A DNA stretch of 40,661 nucleotides from NCBI GenBank assembly GCA_029224785.1, contig JAQXVF010000056.1, forward strand, positions 1 to 40,661. Direction: 5' to 3'. A model generated the notes under the pieces. That model had not been told where the DNA came from and made no database searches. It saw nothing but the letters and a program-made list of their open reading frames with translations. Below, piece by piece: positions 29,216 through 37,109 of the stretch. This DNA is from Bacillota bacterium (GTDB lineage: Bacteria > Bacillota > Clostridia > Oscillospirales > Oscillospiraceae). Both the position numbers and the translations under genes were made by a program. Numbering within the stretch: the stretch's first letter is position 1; every line of letters begins with the position of its first letter.

Positions 29216-31795
29216 TTATTTCCGCCGCAGCAGCCGGATAGCATTGAGCAGGCACAGCATGGAAACGCCGGTATCGGCAAACACCGCGATCCACATATTG
29301 GCATGGCCCGCCAGGCACATGAGCATGACGATCAGCTTGACCCCCAGGGCAAAATACACGTTCTGCCAGGCGATACGGCGGGTGCTCCGGGCGATCTCCA
29401 CGGCTTCGGGAATGGCGGACATCTCCGAGCCCATGAACACCACGTCCGCGGCCTCGATGGCCGCATCCGCGCCGCTGCCCATGGCGGCTCCCACGTCGGC
29501 ACCTGCCAGCACCGGGGCATCGTTGATGCCGTCTCCCACAAACATCACCGGACCGCAGTCCCGGCGGATGTTCTGCAGCTCCGACAGCTTGTTTTCCGGC
29601 AGCAGCCGGGCGTGGACCCGGTCGATGCCGGTGCAGCCGGCAACGTAGTGGGCACTGTCCGGGGTATCTCCGGTGAGCATGGCGGTGACAATGCCCTGGG
29701 CCTTGATTCGGCTCACGGCCTCCGCCGCGTCTTCTTTCAGCGTGTCGGAAATGCGGATCACCCCCAGCAGGATGCCGTTTTCCGCCACCAGCACCTGGGT
29801 GCCGAAGTCAGCGCCGGGATCCGGGTGCAGATCCACACCGTTTTCTTCCATCAGTCTCCGGTTGCCGCAGAGCAGCACGCCGGTGGACAGCCGGGCACGG
29901 ATACCGTGGCCGGCGATCTCCTGCAAATCCTCAGGGTTCTCCGTCTCCAGCCCCCGGGCACGGGCCTCGGAGGTGATGCTGACGGCGATGGGATGGGTGG
30001 AAAACTGCTCGCAGCTTGCGGCACGGGCCAGGATCTGCTCCCCGCTGACGGATTCCGCCACAGGAATGATTTCCTGCACCCGGAAATCTCCCCGGGTAAT
30101 GGTGCCGGTCTTGTCCATGACCACCGCCTTGATGCCGGTGAGAGCCTCCATCACATTGCCGCCCTTGAACAGGATCCCCTTCCGGGAGGCGGCACCGATG
30201 CCGGAGAAGAAGGTCAGCGGCACCGAAAGCACCAGGGCGCAGGGACAGGAGATCACCAGGAAGGTCAGGGCCGTGAATACCGAAGCCGTGCCGGTGGTTC
30301 CGCGGAACACACTCACAGGACCGGTATATGCCGGATCCACGAAGAAATGCCAGGAGGGAAGCAGGAACGGCAGCACCAGGGCCACGGCCAGGGCGGCAAA
30401 CACCACCACCGGCGTGTACACCCGGGCAAAGCGGGCAATGAACCGGTCAATGGCAGGCTTGTTGGCGGCGGCATTCTCCACAGAATCCAGAATCCGGGTG
30501 ACCATGGACTCTTCCAAAGGCTTCTCCACCCGGATGGTGAGCTGTCCGGCGGTGTTCACGCAGCCGGAAGTCACCGGATCCCCGGCGCTTACCTTGACGG
30601 GTACCGGCTCGCCGGTAATGGGGGAGGTGTCGATACGGCTTTCGCCCAGGGCCACGGTGCCGTCCAGGGGGATCCGGTCTCCGGGGCGAACCAGCAGCAG
30701 GTCTCCCGGCCGGGCCTCCGCCGCGGCGATCACCTGAACCTGCTCTCCCAAAACCAGGTTCACCACCTGGGGACGCATATCCACGGCAGCCATGATCTGC
30801 CCCCGGCTCTGGGCCACCGCCCGGTCCTCAAAGTATTCGCCGATGCGGTAAAACAGCATGACACCCACCGCCTCGGGGTATTCGGAAATGGCAAAGGCAC
30901 CCAGGGTGGCAATGCTCATCAGGAAATTCTCGTCAAACACCCGGCCCTTGCGAATGTTTCTCCAGGCTGTCAGCAGCACCTCACCGCCCAGAATCAGGTA
31001 AGCCGCCGCCAGAATGCACAGCGTCAGGGGAAGCGGGGCTCCGGTGTGCTCCAGCACCATGCCGGTGACAAACAGCACGCCGCCTGCGGCAATGCTGATC
31101 AGGTCCTTTTTCTCCCGGGAGTCACCCTTTTCCTCAGAAGGCTTTCCGTGGGTCTTTCCGGGGAGGATGGTGATGCCGTCCTCCATGGCTTCCGCCGCCT
31201 CCCGGATCCGGGGCAGCAGGGCATCCGGATCCCGGGCCGTCAGCTTCATCTGCCGGGTGGCAAAGGAGATCTGCAGATCCTCCACCCCCTCCATCTTCCG
31301 CAGCCGGGCCTCCAGCTCGGCTGCGCAGCCGGCACAGTCCAGACCTTCCACGGTATAGGTGGCGGTTCGGGTGCCGCCGGGGTGTTTCGGTGTCAGGGTG
31401 ACTCCGTCCTCCACGGCATCTGCCGCCGCCTGCATCTGCGGCAGCAGGGCATCCGGATCCTCCGCCGTGACCCGAAGCTGCCCGGTGGCAAAGGACAGGG
31501 ACGCCTCCGTCACCTGGGGCAGGGATCGGATCTTCTCCTCGATCTTGGCGGCGCAGCCGGCACAGTCCAGCCCCTCCACCTTATATACCCGGGTGTGCTG
31601 TCCCGCCTTTGCGCCATGCTTGTGGTGGTGGCCGCAGGCGCACTCATGCTCGTGCTCGTGTTCGTGCTCGTGGCCGCAGGCGCACTCATGCTTGTGTTCG
31701 TGATCGTGATCATGGCCGCAGGCGCACTCATGCTCGTGCTCGTGATCGTGACCGCAGGCACACTCATGCTCGTGTTCGTGCTCATGTTCGTGCAT
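29216..31795 (-). CDS. Heavy-metal P1B-type ATPase (Zn/Cd/Pb type) with His/Cys-rich N-terminus
   Basis: 859 residues. It should pump divalent soft metals out of the cell with ATP. Residues 2-60 are a metal-binding tail of four units of His-Glu/Asp repeats each ending in ECACGH. Two HMA domains follow, each with GLDCAGCA (the first Cys pair at 78 and 81). Then the ATPase core: TGEPVPV (actuator), the membrane metal site SCPCALVLSVPL, phosphorylation motif DKTGTITRGDF, SEQ/HP-type motif QFSTHPIAVS and GDGINDAPVLAGADVG. CPC plus HP and the tail point to zinc/cadmium/lead export rather than copper. Start 31795 (MHEHEHEHEH) has GGAGG 7 bases upstream; the longer frame to 31960 crosses the promoter region. 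It is divergent from a TetR-type gene that may repress it. Confidence 0.93.
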   Translation of the reverse strand: MHEHEHEHEHECACGHDHEHEHECACGHDHDHEHKHECACGHEHEHEHEHECACGHHHKHGAKAGQHTRVYKVEGLDCAGCAAKIEEKIRSLPQVTEASLSFATGQLRVTAEDPDALLPQMQAAADAVEDGVTLTPKHPGGTRTATYTVEGLDCAGCAAELEARLRKMEGVEDLQISFATRQMKLTARDPDALLPRIREAAEAMEDGITILPGKTHGKPSEEKGDSREKKDLISIAAGGVLFVTGMVLEHTGAPLPLTLCILAAAYLILGGEVLLTAWRNIRKGRVFDENFLMSIATLGAFAISEYPEAVGVMLFYRIGEYFEDRAVAQSRGQIMAAVDMRPQVVNLVLGEQVQVIAAAEARPGDLLLVRPGDRIPLDGTVALGESRIDTSPITGEPVPVKVSAGDPVTSGCVNTAGQLTIRVEKPLEESMVTRILDSVENAAANKPAIDRFIARFARVYTPVVVFAALAVALVLPFLLPSWHFFVDPAYTGPVSVFRGTTGTASVFTALTFLVISCPCALVLSVPLTFFSGIGAASRKGILFKGGNVMEALTGIKAVVMDKTGTITRGDFRVQEIIPVAESVSGEQILARAASCEQFSTHPIAVSITSEARARGLETENPEDLQEIAGHGIRARLSTGVLLCGNRRLMEENGVDLHPDPGADFGTQVLVAENGILLGVIRISDTLKEDAAEAVSRIKAQGIVTAMLTGDTPDSAHYVAGCTGIDRVHARLLPENKLSELQNIRRDCGPVMFVGDGINDAPVLAGADVGAAMGSGADAAIEAADVVFMGSEMSAIPEAVEIARSTRRIAWQNVYFALGVKLIVMLMCLAGHANMWIAVFADTGVSMLCLLNAIRLLRRK
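31631..31792. repeat. Imperfect tandem repeats encoding the His/Cys tail
   Basis: The unit starting (G/A)CCGCAGGC(G/A)CACTCATGC recurs at 31631, 31673, 31715 and 31751, spacing 42, 42 and 36 bases. Unit length varies by six bases (two His-Glu/Asp codon pairs), the pattern of slippage. It codes for residues 2-57 of the ATPase. Copy number is likely to differ between strains. Confidence 0.85.
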
Positions 31796-31875
31796 GGAAA
31801 AACCTCCCCGCAGGCTGCAACGTGCAGCCGTATATGTTGACAACCGGGAAAAGATAACGTACAATTTATCTGTTA

Positions 31876-31967
31876 CCGAACAGTTTGTTCTGCAATTATT
31901 ATAAGACAGGATTCCGAAAAAACAAGAATTAGATTCGGGACAATGTCCGTTATCAGACATTTTTCCC
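31876..31967. promoter_or_regulatory. Palindromic operators between ATPase and TetR genes
   Basis: Two inverted repeats lie in the 192-base divergent gap. The first is GAACA-GTT-TGTTC (31878-31890), a form common for TetR-family operators. The second is GGGACAATGTC facing GACATTTTTCCC (31937-31967) around CGTTATCA, ending 20 bases before the TetR start. An AT-rich TATTATAAG (31897-31905) just right of the first repeat may be the -10 of the TetR gene, which would place the operator on its -35 region. The ATPase promoter could not be placed with confidence. Confidence 0.5.
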
Positions 31968-31987
31968 GTTTTGTACAGGAGGAAACT

Positions 31988-32548
31988 ATGGACAGACGAC
32001 AGAAAAAAACCAGAAATGCCATTTTTCAGGCATTCATCTCCCTACTGGACACCCAAAACTACAGCAGCATCACCGTCCAGGACATCATCGAGGAGGCCAA
32101 CGTGGGCCGCAGCACCTTCTACGCCCATTTTGAGACCAAGGAGGCTCTGCTGAAGGACCTGTGCAAGGAGCTGTTCGACCACATTATCCTCACCGCCATG
32201 GACAAACAGGATACCCACGGACTGTACGCCTGTACCGACGCACCGAACTCCGTAATCCTGCACATTCTCAAGCACCTGCAGGAAAACGACAACAACATTC
32301 TGACCCTTTTGTCCTGCCGGAACAACGAATTCTTCCTGCGCTACTTCAAATCCGGCATGGAGGAGCTGGTGCGGGCGCGATTCCTGACCGAAAACCGCCG
32401 GTGCACCGGGGTCCCCGCAGATTTCCTCATCAATCACATCTCCGGCAGCTTTGTGGAGATGGTGCAGTGGTGGCTGGAGGGCGGCAGGGTCCAGAGCCCC
32501 GCAGAGCTGGATGTCTACTTTCGGGCCGTCATGGAGCCGCTGCTGTAA
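31988..32548 (+). CDS. TetR/AcrR-family transcriptional regulator
   Basis: 186 residues. The N-terminal helix-turn-helix is clear: KTRNAIFQAFISLLDTQNYS, TVQDIIEEANVGRSTFYAHF, ETKEALLKDL. The C-terminal ligand domain (residues about 65-186) has the pattern of the Firmicute TetR_C group related to DhaS (NNEFFLRYFKSGMEELVRAR, GSFVEMVQWWLEGG). No obvious Cys/His metal site is seen in it, apart from scattered Cys, so metal sensing is uncertain. Start 31988 has AGGAGG 7 bases upstream. It is divergent from the metal ATPase and separated from the next operon by a regulatory stretch, so it is the candidate local repressor. Confidence 0.88.
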   Translation: MDRRQKKTRNAIFQAFISLLDTQNYSSITVQDIIEEANVGRSTFYAHFETKEALLKDLCKELFDHIILTAMDKQDTHGLYACTDAPNSVILHILKHLQENDNNILTLLSCRNNEFFLRYFKSGMEELVRARFLTENRRCTGVPADFLINHISGSFVEMVQWWLEGGRVQSPAELDVYFRAVMEPLL

Positions 32549-32574
32549 AATGACGGAAAAAGTTGGAAAAACAC

Positions 32575-32588
32575 TGTAATCGTTTCTT
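32575..32588. promoter_or_regulatory. Possible distal LacI/CcpA-type operator
   Basis: TGTAATCGTTTCTT matches the reverse complement of the main operator at 32746-32759 (TGGAATCGTTTCCA) at 11 of 14 positions, with the same central CG. The two centres are about 171 bases apart and flank both candidate promoters, which would allow looping. It may instead be a catabolite-response element. Confidence 0.4.
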
Positions 32589-32624
32589 GCCGTTTTTCAG
32601 CGGAAATGCTTTCTGTCAGAATGG

Positions 32625-32664
32625 TTGACAGCAAATGTGCACAATTTGCATAGATTCAAATTGT
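32625..32664 (+). promoter_or_regulatory. TTGACA box with overlapping inverted repeats
   Basis: TTGACA (32625-32630) is followed by GCAAATGTGCACAATTTGC (32631-32649), an almost perfect palindrome, and by ACAATTTG/CAAATTGT (32641-32648, 32657-32664). A -10 is poor (GCATAG at 17 bases). The overlapping repeats could be an operator of an unidentified regulator or alternative hairpins. It lies between the TetR stop and the main promoter of the sugar operon. Confidence 0.4.
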
Positions 32665-32725
32665 CTACTCTGCTGATTTTCTATTTTTTCTTCAAAAAGT
32701 GCTTTCTTTTTCCCTGACGGGCTGT

Positions 32726-32763
32726 TATAATGAGTACATGAAAACTGGAAACGATTCCAGTTT
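32726..32763 (+). promoter_or_regulatory. Extended -10 promoter and LacI-type operator of the sugar operon
   Basis: TGTTATAAT (TG-N-TATAAT, -10 at 32726-32731) lacks a clear -35. Four to eleven bases after the expected start of transcription lies a palindrome with arms AAACTGGAA (32742-32750) and TTCCAGTTT (32755-32763) around ACGA. The core TGGAAACGATTCCA has the central CG and symmetry of LacI/GalR-family operators. Repressor bound here would block elongation or initiation. The LacI-family gene at 36086 in the same operon is the expected ligand, so the system would be autoregulated. Confidence 0.8.
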
Positions 32764-32791
32764 CAAATCCAACACTGGAGGAAAAAGTTAC

Positions 32792-34174
32792 ATGAAGAAG
32801 ACCATTGCCATGCTTCTGGCCGTTGTCATGGTCCTGGGCCTGTGTGCCTGCGGATCCAAGGCTCCCGCCGAAACGACCAAGGCACCTGAGACCACCGCAG
32901 CTCCGGAGACCACCGCTGCCCCCGAGACCACCGCAGCTCCCGAAACCACTGCTGCACCCACCGCTTCCGGCTCCGTCTACTGGCTGAACTTCAAGCCCGA
33001 ATCCGACGAGGCTCTGAAGGAGATCGCCGCTCTGTACACCCAGAAGACCGGTGTTCCCGTTGAGATCGTTACCGCCGCTGCCGGTACCTACAACGAGACC
33101 CTGACCGCCGAGATGGACAAGAGCAATCCCCCCACCATGTTCGTCGTGGGCAACCAGGCTGCCGTTGACACCTGGGGCGAGTACTGCCTGGATCTGACCG
33201 GCACCGACATCGCCAATGAGCTGAGCACCGACGCTTACATGCTGTATGACAATGACGGCAAGCTGTGCTCCATCGGCTACTGCTACGAGTGCTACGGCAT
33301 CATCGTCAACACCGCCCTGCTGGAGAAGGCAGGCTACGCCCGTGACTACATCAAGAACTTCGCTACCCTGAAGGAAGTTGCCGAGGACGTTCACGCCCGC
33401 GCTGATGAGCTGGGCTTCGACGCCTTCACCTCCGCAGGTATGGACGGCGGCTCCAGCTGGCGCTTCACCGGCCACCTGATCAACCTGGAATACTACTACG
33501 AGTCCGTGGACGATCCCGCTGCATGGACCTCCTGCCCCGCTGAGCTGACCGGCAAGTACATGGACAACTACCGCGCTCTGTACGATCTGATGGTCGTCAA
33601 CAGCCTGACCGACCGGGCCGACCTGGCCAACGGCGGCTTCGACGCCAACGCTGAGTTCGCCGATGGCAAGGCTATGTTCTACGTCAACGGCAACTGGGAG
33701 TGGAGCTCCCTGCAGGAAAAGGGCATGAAGGCCGAAGACCTGACCATGATCCCCTACTACTGCGGCGTGGAAGGCGAAGAGAAGGCCGGCGTGAACTGCG
33801 GCACCGAAAACTACTGGGCCGTCAATGCCGAGGCCAAGGAAGAGGACATCCAGGCTACTCTGGCGTTCATGAAGTGGCTGGTCACCGATCCCGAGGCTTC
33901 CGAGAAGGCCGTTGCCACCTTCGGCGTTATGCCCTACAAGCAGGCTGCCGAGTCCGCCAACCCCTTCTTTGCCGGTGCAAACGCATACCTGGCAAACGGC
34001 TGCTACAATATGTGGTGGGCTACCAACTATCAGCCCAACGTGGATGCTTACCGCGCTGCCGTGGTTTCCGCTATGAACCAGTACAACGCAGATCCCACCG
34101 ATGCCAACTGGGAGCAGGTCGTTACCGCTTTCATCAACGGCTGGGCTGTGCAGTACCAGGCTGCCAACGGCTGA
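32792..34174 (+). CDS. Extracellular sugar-binding lipoprotein of an ABC transporter (CUT1 type)
   Basis: 460 residues. A lipoprotein signal peptide MKKTIAMLLAVVMVLGLCAC gives a lipid Cys at residue 20. It is followed by a Thr/Pro-rich linker with five APETTA-like units (about residues 27-62) that lifts the domain off the membrane. The rest has the bacterial solute-binding family 1 fold (GYCYECYGIIVNTALLEKAG, WRFTGHLINLEYYY, MFYVNGNWEWSSL, AVNAEAKEEDIQATLAFMKW). It probably captures maltodextrin or a related oligosaccharide, judged by malQ in the operon. Start 32792 has GGAGG 10 bases upstream. Codons are more uniform (GCT, GTT, AAG) than in neighbours, as expected for high expression. Confidence 0.93.
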   Translation: MKKTIAMLLAVVMVLGLCACGSKAPAETTKAPETTAAPETTAAPETTAAPETTAAPTASGSVYWLNFKPESDEALKEIAALYTQKTGVPVEIVTAAAGTYNETLTAEMDKSNPPTMFVVGNQAAVDTWGEYCLDLTGTDIANELSTDAYMLYDNDGKLCSIGYCYECYGIIVNTALLEKAGYARDYIKNFATLKEVAEDVHARADELGFDAFTSAGMDGGSSWRFTGHLINLEYYYESVDDPAAWTSCPAELTGKYMDNYRALYDLMVVNSLTDRADLANGGFDANAEFADGKAMFYVNGNWEWSSLQEKGMKAEDLTMIPYYCGVEGEEKAGVNCGTENYWAVNAEAKEEDIQATLAFMKWLVTDPEASEKAVATFGVMPYKQAAESANPFFAGANAYLANGCYNMWWATNYQPNVDAYRAAVVSAMNQYNADPTDANWEQVVTAFINGWAVQYQAANG

Positions 34175-34207
34175 TCACCGTCTGACCCGATTATCCATCA
34201 CTGAGCA

Positions 34208-34238
34208 GCGGGGCGAGTGTTACGCTCGCCCCGCTTTT
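34208..34238 (+). terminator. GC-rich hairpin after the binding protein gene
   Basis: GCGGGGCGAG pairs with CTCGCCCCGC around a seven-base loop, followed by TTTT. Located between the binding protein and the first permease, it probably causes partial termination or protects the upstream message, so that the lipoprotein outnumbers the permeases. Its outer arm equals that of the hairpin at 11168-11194. Confidence 0.7.
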
Positions 34239-34309
34239 GATATCACGGGAAGCACCGGGCAGGTGCGGACCGTGCCCCAAAAAAATGATAACCGCAGGAG
34301 ATGAATCAC

Positions 34310-35224
34310 ATGAAAAGAAAAAGAAGCGGCGCTGCCGTCAACAGCGCGCTGCTGCGAAAATCCATCCAGCGCTGGTTCCCTGTATTTCTGCTGCCCATGA
34401 CTGCCGCATTCTCCATCGGCTTTGTCTGGCCCTTCCTGCAGGGACTGTTCCTTTCCTTCACCAAATTCAAGACCACCAGCAAGTGGACCTGGGTAGGCAT
34501 CGAAAACTACCTGAAAGCATTCCATGACAGCAGCTTTGTCTACTCCTTTGGATACACCGCGGTGTATGCCATCGTGTCGCTTGTGCTGATCAACGTGCTG
34601 GCTTTCGCGGTGGCCTATGCCCTGACCCAGAAGATCAAAGGCGCAAACCTGTTCCGCACCGTCTTCTTCATGCCCAACCTGATCGGCGGTATCGTCCTCG
34701 GATACATCTGGAGCATGATCTTCGACGGTCTGCTCAGCGCTTACAAGACCTCCATCCTCACCAACAGCACCTGGGGCTTCTGGGGATTGATCATCCTCAT
34801 GTGCTGGCAGCAGATCGGCTATATGATGATCATCTACATCGCAGGCCTGCAGGCCGTGCCGGAGGATATGCTGGAGGCAGCCAGGATCGATGGCGCCAAC
34901 GGCTGGCAGACCCTGTTTAAGGTCACCATCCCCAACGTGATGCCCTCCATCACCATCTGCACCTTCCTGTCTCTGACCAACGGCTTCAAGCTCTTCGACC
35001 AGAACCTGGCCCTGACCGGCGGCCTGCCCTACATCATCAACCCCGACGGCACCTCCGTACACACCACGGAAATGCTGGCCCTGAACATCTACAACACCTT
35101 CTACGGTCAGAACGTCAACTCCCGGGGCACCGCCCAGGCAAAAGCCGTCCTGTTCTTTGTCCTTGTGGCAGCCCTGGGCCTGATCCAGCTCCGTGCAACC
35201 AGAAATAAGGAGGTACAGCAGTGA
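34310..35224 (+). CDS. Sugar ABC transporter permease (MalF type)
   Basis: 304 residues with six predicted membrane helices, beginning near FPVFLLPMTAAFSIGFVWPF. The EAA loop that contacts the ATPase is visible as EDMLEAARIDGANGWQTLFK. It forms the channel with the next gene product. ATG 34310 is used because AGGAG ends 9 bases upstream, while ATG 34301 directly follows it. The stop overlaps the start of the next permease (TGATG). No ATPase gene is in the operon, so a shared MsmK/MalK-type ATPase encoded elsewhere is expected. Confidence 0.93.
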   Translation: MKRKRSGAAVNSALLRKSIQRWFPVFLLPMTAAFSIGFVWPFLQGLFLSFTKFKTTSKWTWVGIENYLKAFHDSSFVYSFGYTAVYAIVSLVLINVLAFAVAYALTQKIKGANLFRTVFFMPNLIGGIVLGYIWSMIFDGLLSAYKTSILTNSTWGFWGLIILMCWQQIGYMMIIYIAGLQAVPEDMLEAARIDGANGWQTLFKVTIPNVMPSITICTFLSLTNGFKLFDQNLALTGGLPYIINPDGTSVHTTEMLALNIYNTFYGQNVNSRGTAQAKAVLFFVLVAALGLIQLRATRNKEVQQ

Positions 35225-36081
35225 TGAAGCAGAACGATCTTCGTACCAAGAAGCACGGCAAGACTCTGCTCACCGTATTCTTCACGGTGATCTGCCTTTT
35301 CTATATGTTCCCGGTTTTCATGGTGGTGGTCAACTCCTTTAAGCTGAACACCTTCGTCAAAACCGAGACCTTTGCCATGCCCACCCAGGAGAGCTTCGCC
35401 GGCTTCTCCAACTTCATCAAGGGCGTTACCTTCGGCGGCTATCCTTTCTGGAAATCCGTGGTGTACAGCACCATGATCACCCTCATGTCCACGGCGCTGA
35501 TCCTGCTGTTTACCTCCATGGCCGCATGGTACATCTCCCGTGTGGACTCCGTCATCTGCCGCGGCGTGTATTACCTCTGCGTGTTCTCCATGGTGGTGCC
35601 CTTCCAGATGGTCATGTTCACCCTGTCCAAGACCGCGGACACCCTGAAGCTGAACACGCCCTGGACCATCCCCGTGATCTATCTGGGCTTCGGCGCCGGA
35701 CTTGCGGTGTTTATGTTCGTGGGCTTTGTGAAAAGCATTCCTCTGGAAATTGAGGAAGCGGCTGCCATCGACGGCTGCGGTCCCCTGCGCACCTATTTCA
35801 CCGTGGTCCTGCCCATGCTGATGCCCACCATGATCTCCGTTGCCATTCTGGAGATTATGTGGGTGTGGAATGACTACCTGCTGCCTTATCTGGTGCTGGA
35901 CCGGACCAAGTACATGACCATCCCCATCCACATTCAGTATCTGAAGGGAAGCTACGGCACCGTGGATCTGGGCGCCACCATGGCGCTGATCCTGCTGAGC
36001 ATCATCCCCGTCATTGCCTTCTATCTGACCTGCCAGAAGCACATCATCAAGGGTGTGGCTGCCGGCGCCGTCAAGGGATAA
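35224..36081 (+). CDS. Sugar ABC transporter permease (MalG type)
   Basis: 285 residues, six membrane helices, starting with LLTVFFTVICLFYMFPVFMV. The EAA motif appears as EIEEAAAIDGCGPLRTYFTV. It pairs with the MalF-type protein. The start is ATG 35224 overlapping the previous stop; a GTG at 35221 lies 7 bases after AGGAGG and could be used instead, adding one residue. The LacI-family gene follows after 4 bases. Confidence 0.93.
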   Translation: MKQNDLRTKKHGKTLLTVFFTVICLFYMFPVFMVVVNSFKLNTFVKTETFAMPTQESFAGFSNFIKGVTFGGYPFWKSVVYSTMITLMSTALILLFTSMAAWYISRVDSVICRGVYYLCVFSMVVPFQMVMFTLSKTADTLKLNTPWTIPVIYLGFGAGLAVFMFVGFVKSIPLEIEEAAAIDGCGPLRTYFTVVLPMLMPTMISVAILEIMWVWNDYLLPYLVLDRTKYMTIPIHIQYLKGSYGTVDLGATMALILLSIIPVIAFYLTCQKHIIKGVAAGAVKG

Positions 36082-36085
36082 CCCT

Positions 36086-37090
36086 ATGACGATCAAGGAC
36101 ATCGCACGGATCTCCGGCTACTCTCTCGGCACCGTTTCCCGTGCACTGAACCACCAACCCAATGTCAGCCCCGCGGCCCGGGAGAAGATCCTGGCCCTGG
36201 CCGAGGAGTACGGCTATGAGATCAACGCCAACGCCCAGAGCCTGAAGCAGCAAAACGGGCGGGCGCTGCTGGTCATCGTCAAGGGCCGGGCAAACGAGCT
36301 GTTCTTCCGCCTGGTGGAGGAGGCCCAGCTCCTTGCCTCCGAGGCCAGGCGGCCCCTGCTGGTGGACTACATCGACGAAGATGACAATGAGGTTCGCCGG
36401 GCACTGACCCTCTGCCGGGAGAAAAAACCCCAGGGAATCCTGTTTTTTGGCGGTGTCCGACAAAACTTCCAGGAGGAATTCCACAAGATCCAAGTCCCGG
36501 CGGTGCTGGTGACCAACTCCGCTGCCGGACTGCCCTTCCCCGGGCTTTCCAGCGTCACCACCGACGACCGGGCCGCCGCCCGGACCGCCGTGTCCCTGAT
36601 GATCCAGTACGGACACCGGGAGATCGCCGTCATCGGCGGCGACCCGGACAAAAGTGAGATCAGCCGGAACCGTCTGGAGGGCTGCCAGCAGGCCATCGAC
36701 GGCACCGGCGCCCGGCTGTGCCGGTTTGCCCCCAGCCGGTTCTCCTTCCAGGGCGGCTACAACGCCATGGAACAGATCCTGACGGAGCCCGGCCGGCAGG
36801 TCACCGCCGTGTTTGCCATGGCGGACGTGATGGCCATCGGCGCCATCCGGTGCCTGCGGGATCACAATCTCCGGGTGCCGGAGGATGTGTCCGTGGTGGG
36901 CTTTGACGGTCTGCCCATGGGACAGTTCTACACCCCCAAGCTGACCACCGCCGTCCAGTCCGCTCAGGAGCTGGCACGGGCCAGCTTCCAGATCCTGCAG
37001 GATGCCATCTCCGGCAAGAATTCCCGGCACATCACCGTGCCCTATTCCCTGGCTGCCGGAGAAAGCGTCGGCCAGAGCCCCAATTTGTAA
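36086..37090 (+). CDS. LacI-family transcriptional regulator
   Basis: 334 residues. The N-terminal helix-turn-helix TIKDIARISGYSLGTVSRAL and hinge (AREKILALAEEYGYEINANA) are followed by a periplasmic-binding-like sugar domain (LLVIVKGRANELFF, YGHREIAVIGGDPDKSEI, VFAMADVMAIGAIRCLRDHN, VSVVGFDGLPMG). It should bind the palindrome at 32742-32763 and respond to a sugar carried by this transporter. ATG 36086 fits the family start exactly, with AAGGG upstream. It lies within the operon it likely controls. Confidence 0.93.
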   Translation: MTIKDIARISGYSLGTVSRALNHQPNVSPAAREKILALAEEYGYEINANAQSLKQQNGRALLVIVKGRANELFFRLVEEAQLLASEARRPLLVDYIDEDDNEVRRALTLCREKKPQGILFFGGVRQNFQEEFHKIQVPAVLVTNSAAGLPFPGLSSVTTDDRAAARTAVSLMIQYGHREIAVIGGDPDKSEISRNRLEGCQQAIDGTGARLCRFAPSRFSFQGGYNAMEQILTEPGRQVTAVFAMADVMAIGAIRCLRDHNLRVPEDVSVVGFDGLPMGQFYTPKLTTAVQSAQELARASFQILQDAISGKNSRHITVPYSLAAGESVGQSPNL

Positions 37091-37109
37091 AAAGATCGAG
37101 GTCCTTTTC

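Noticed and set aside
31631-31792. CRISPR-like repeats
   Set aside because: The units are contiguous, unequal and in frame with a His/Cys-rich protein; there are no spacers and no cas genes.
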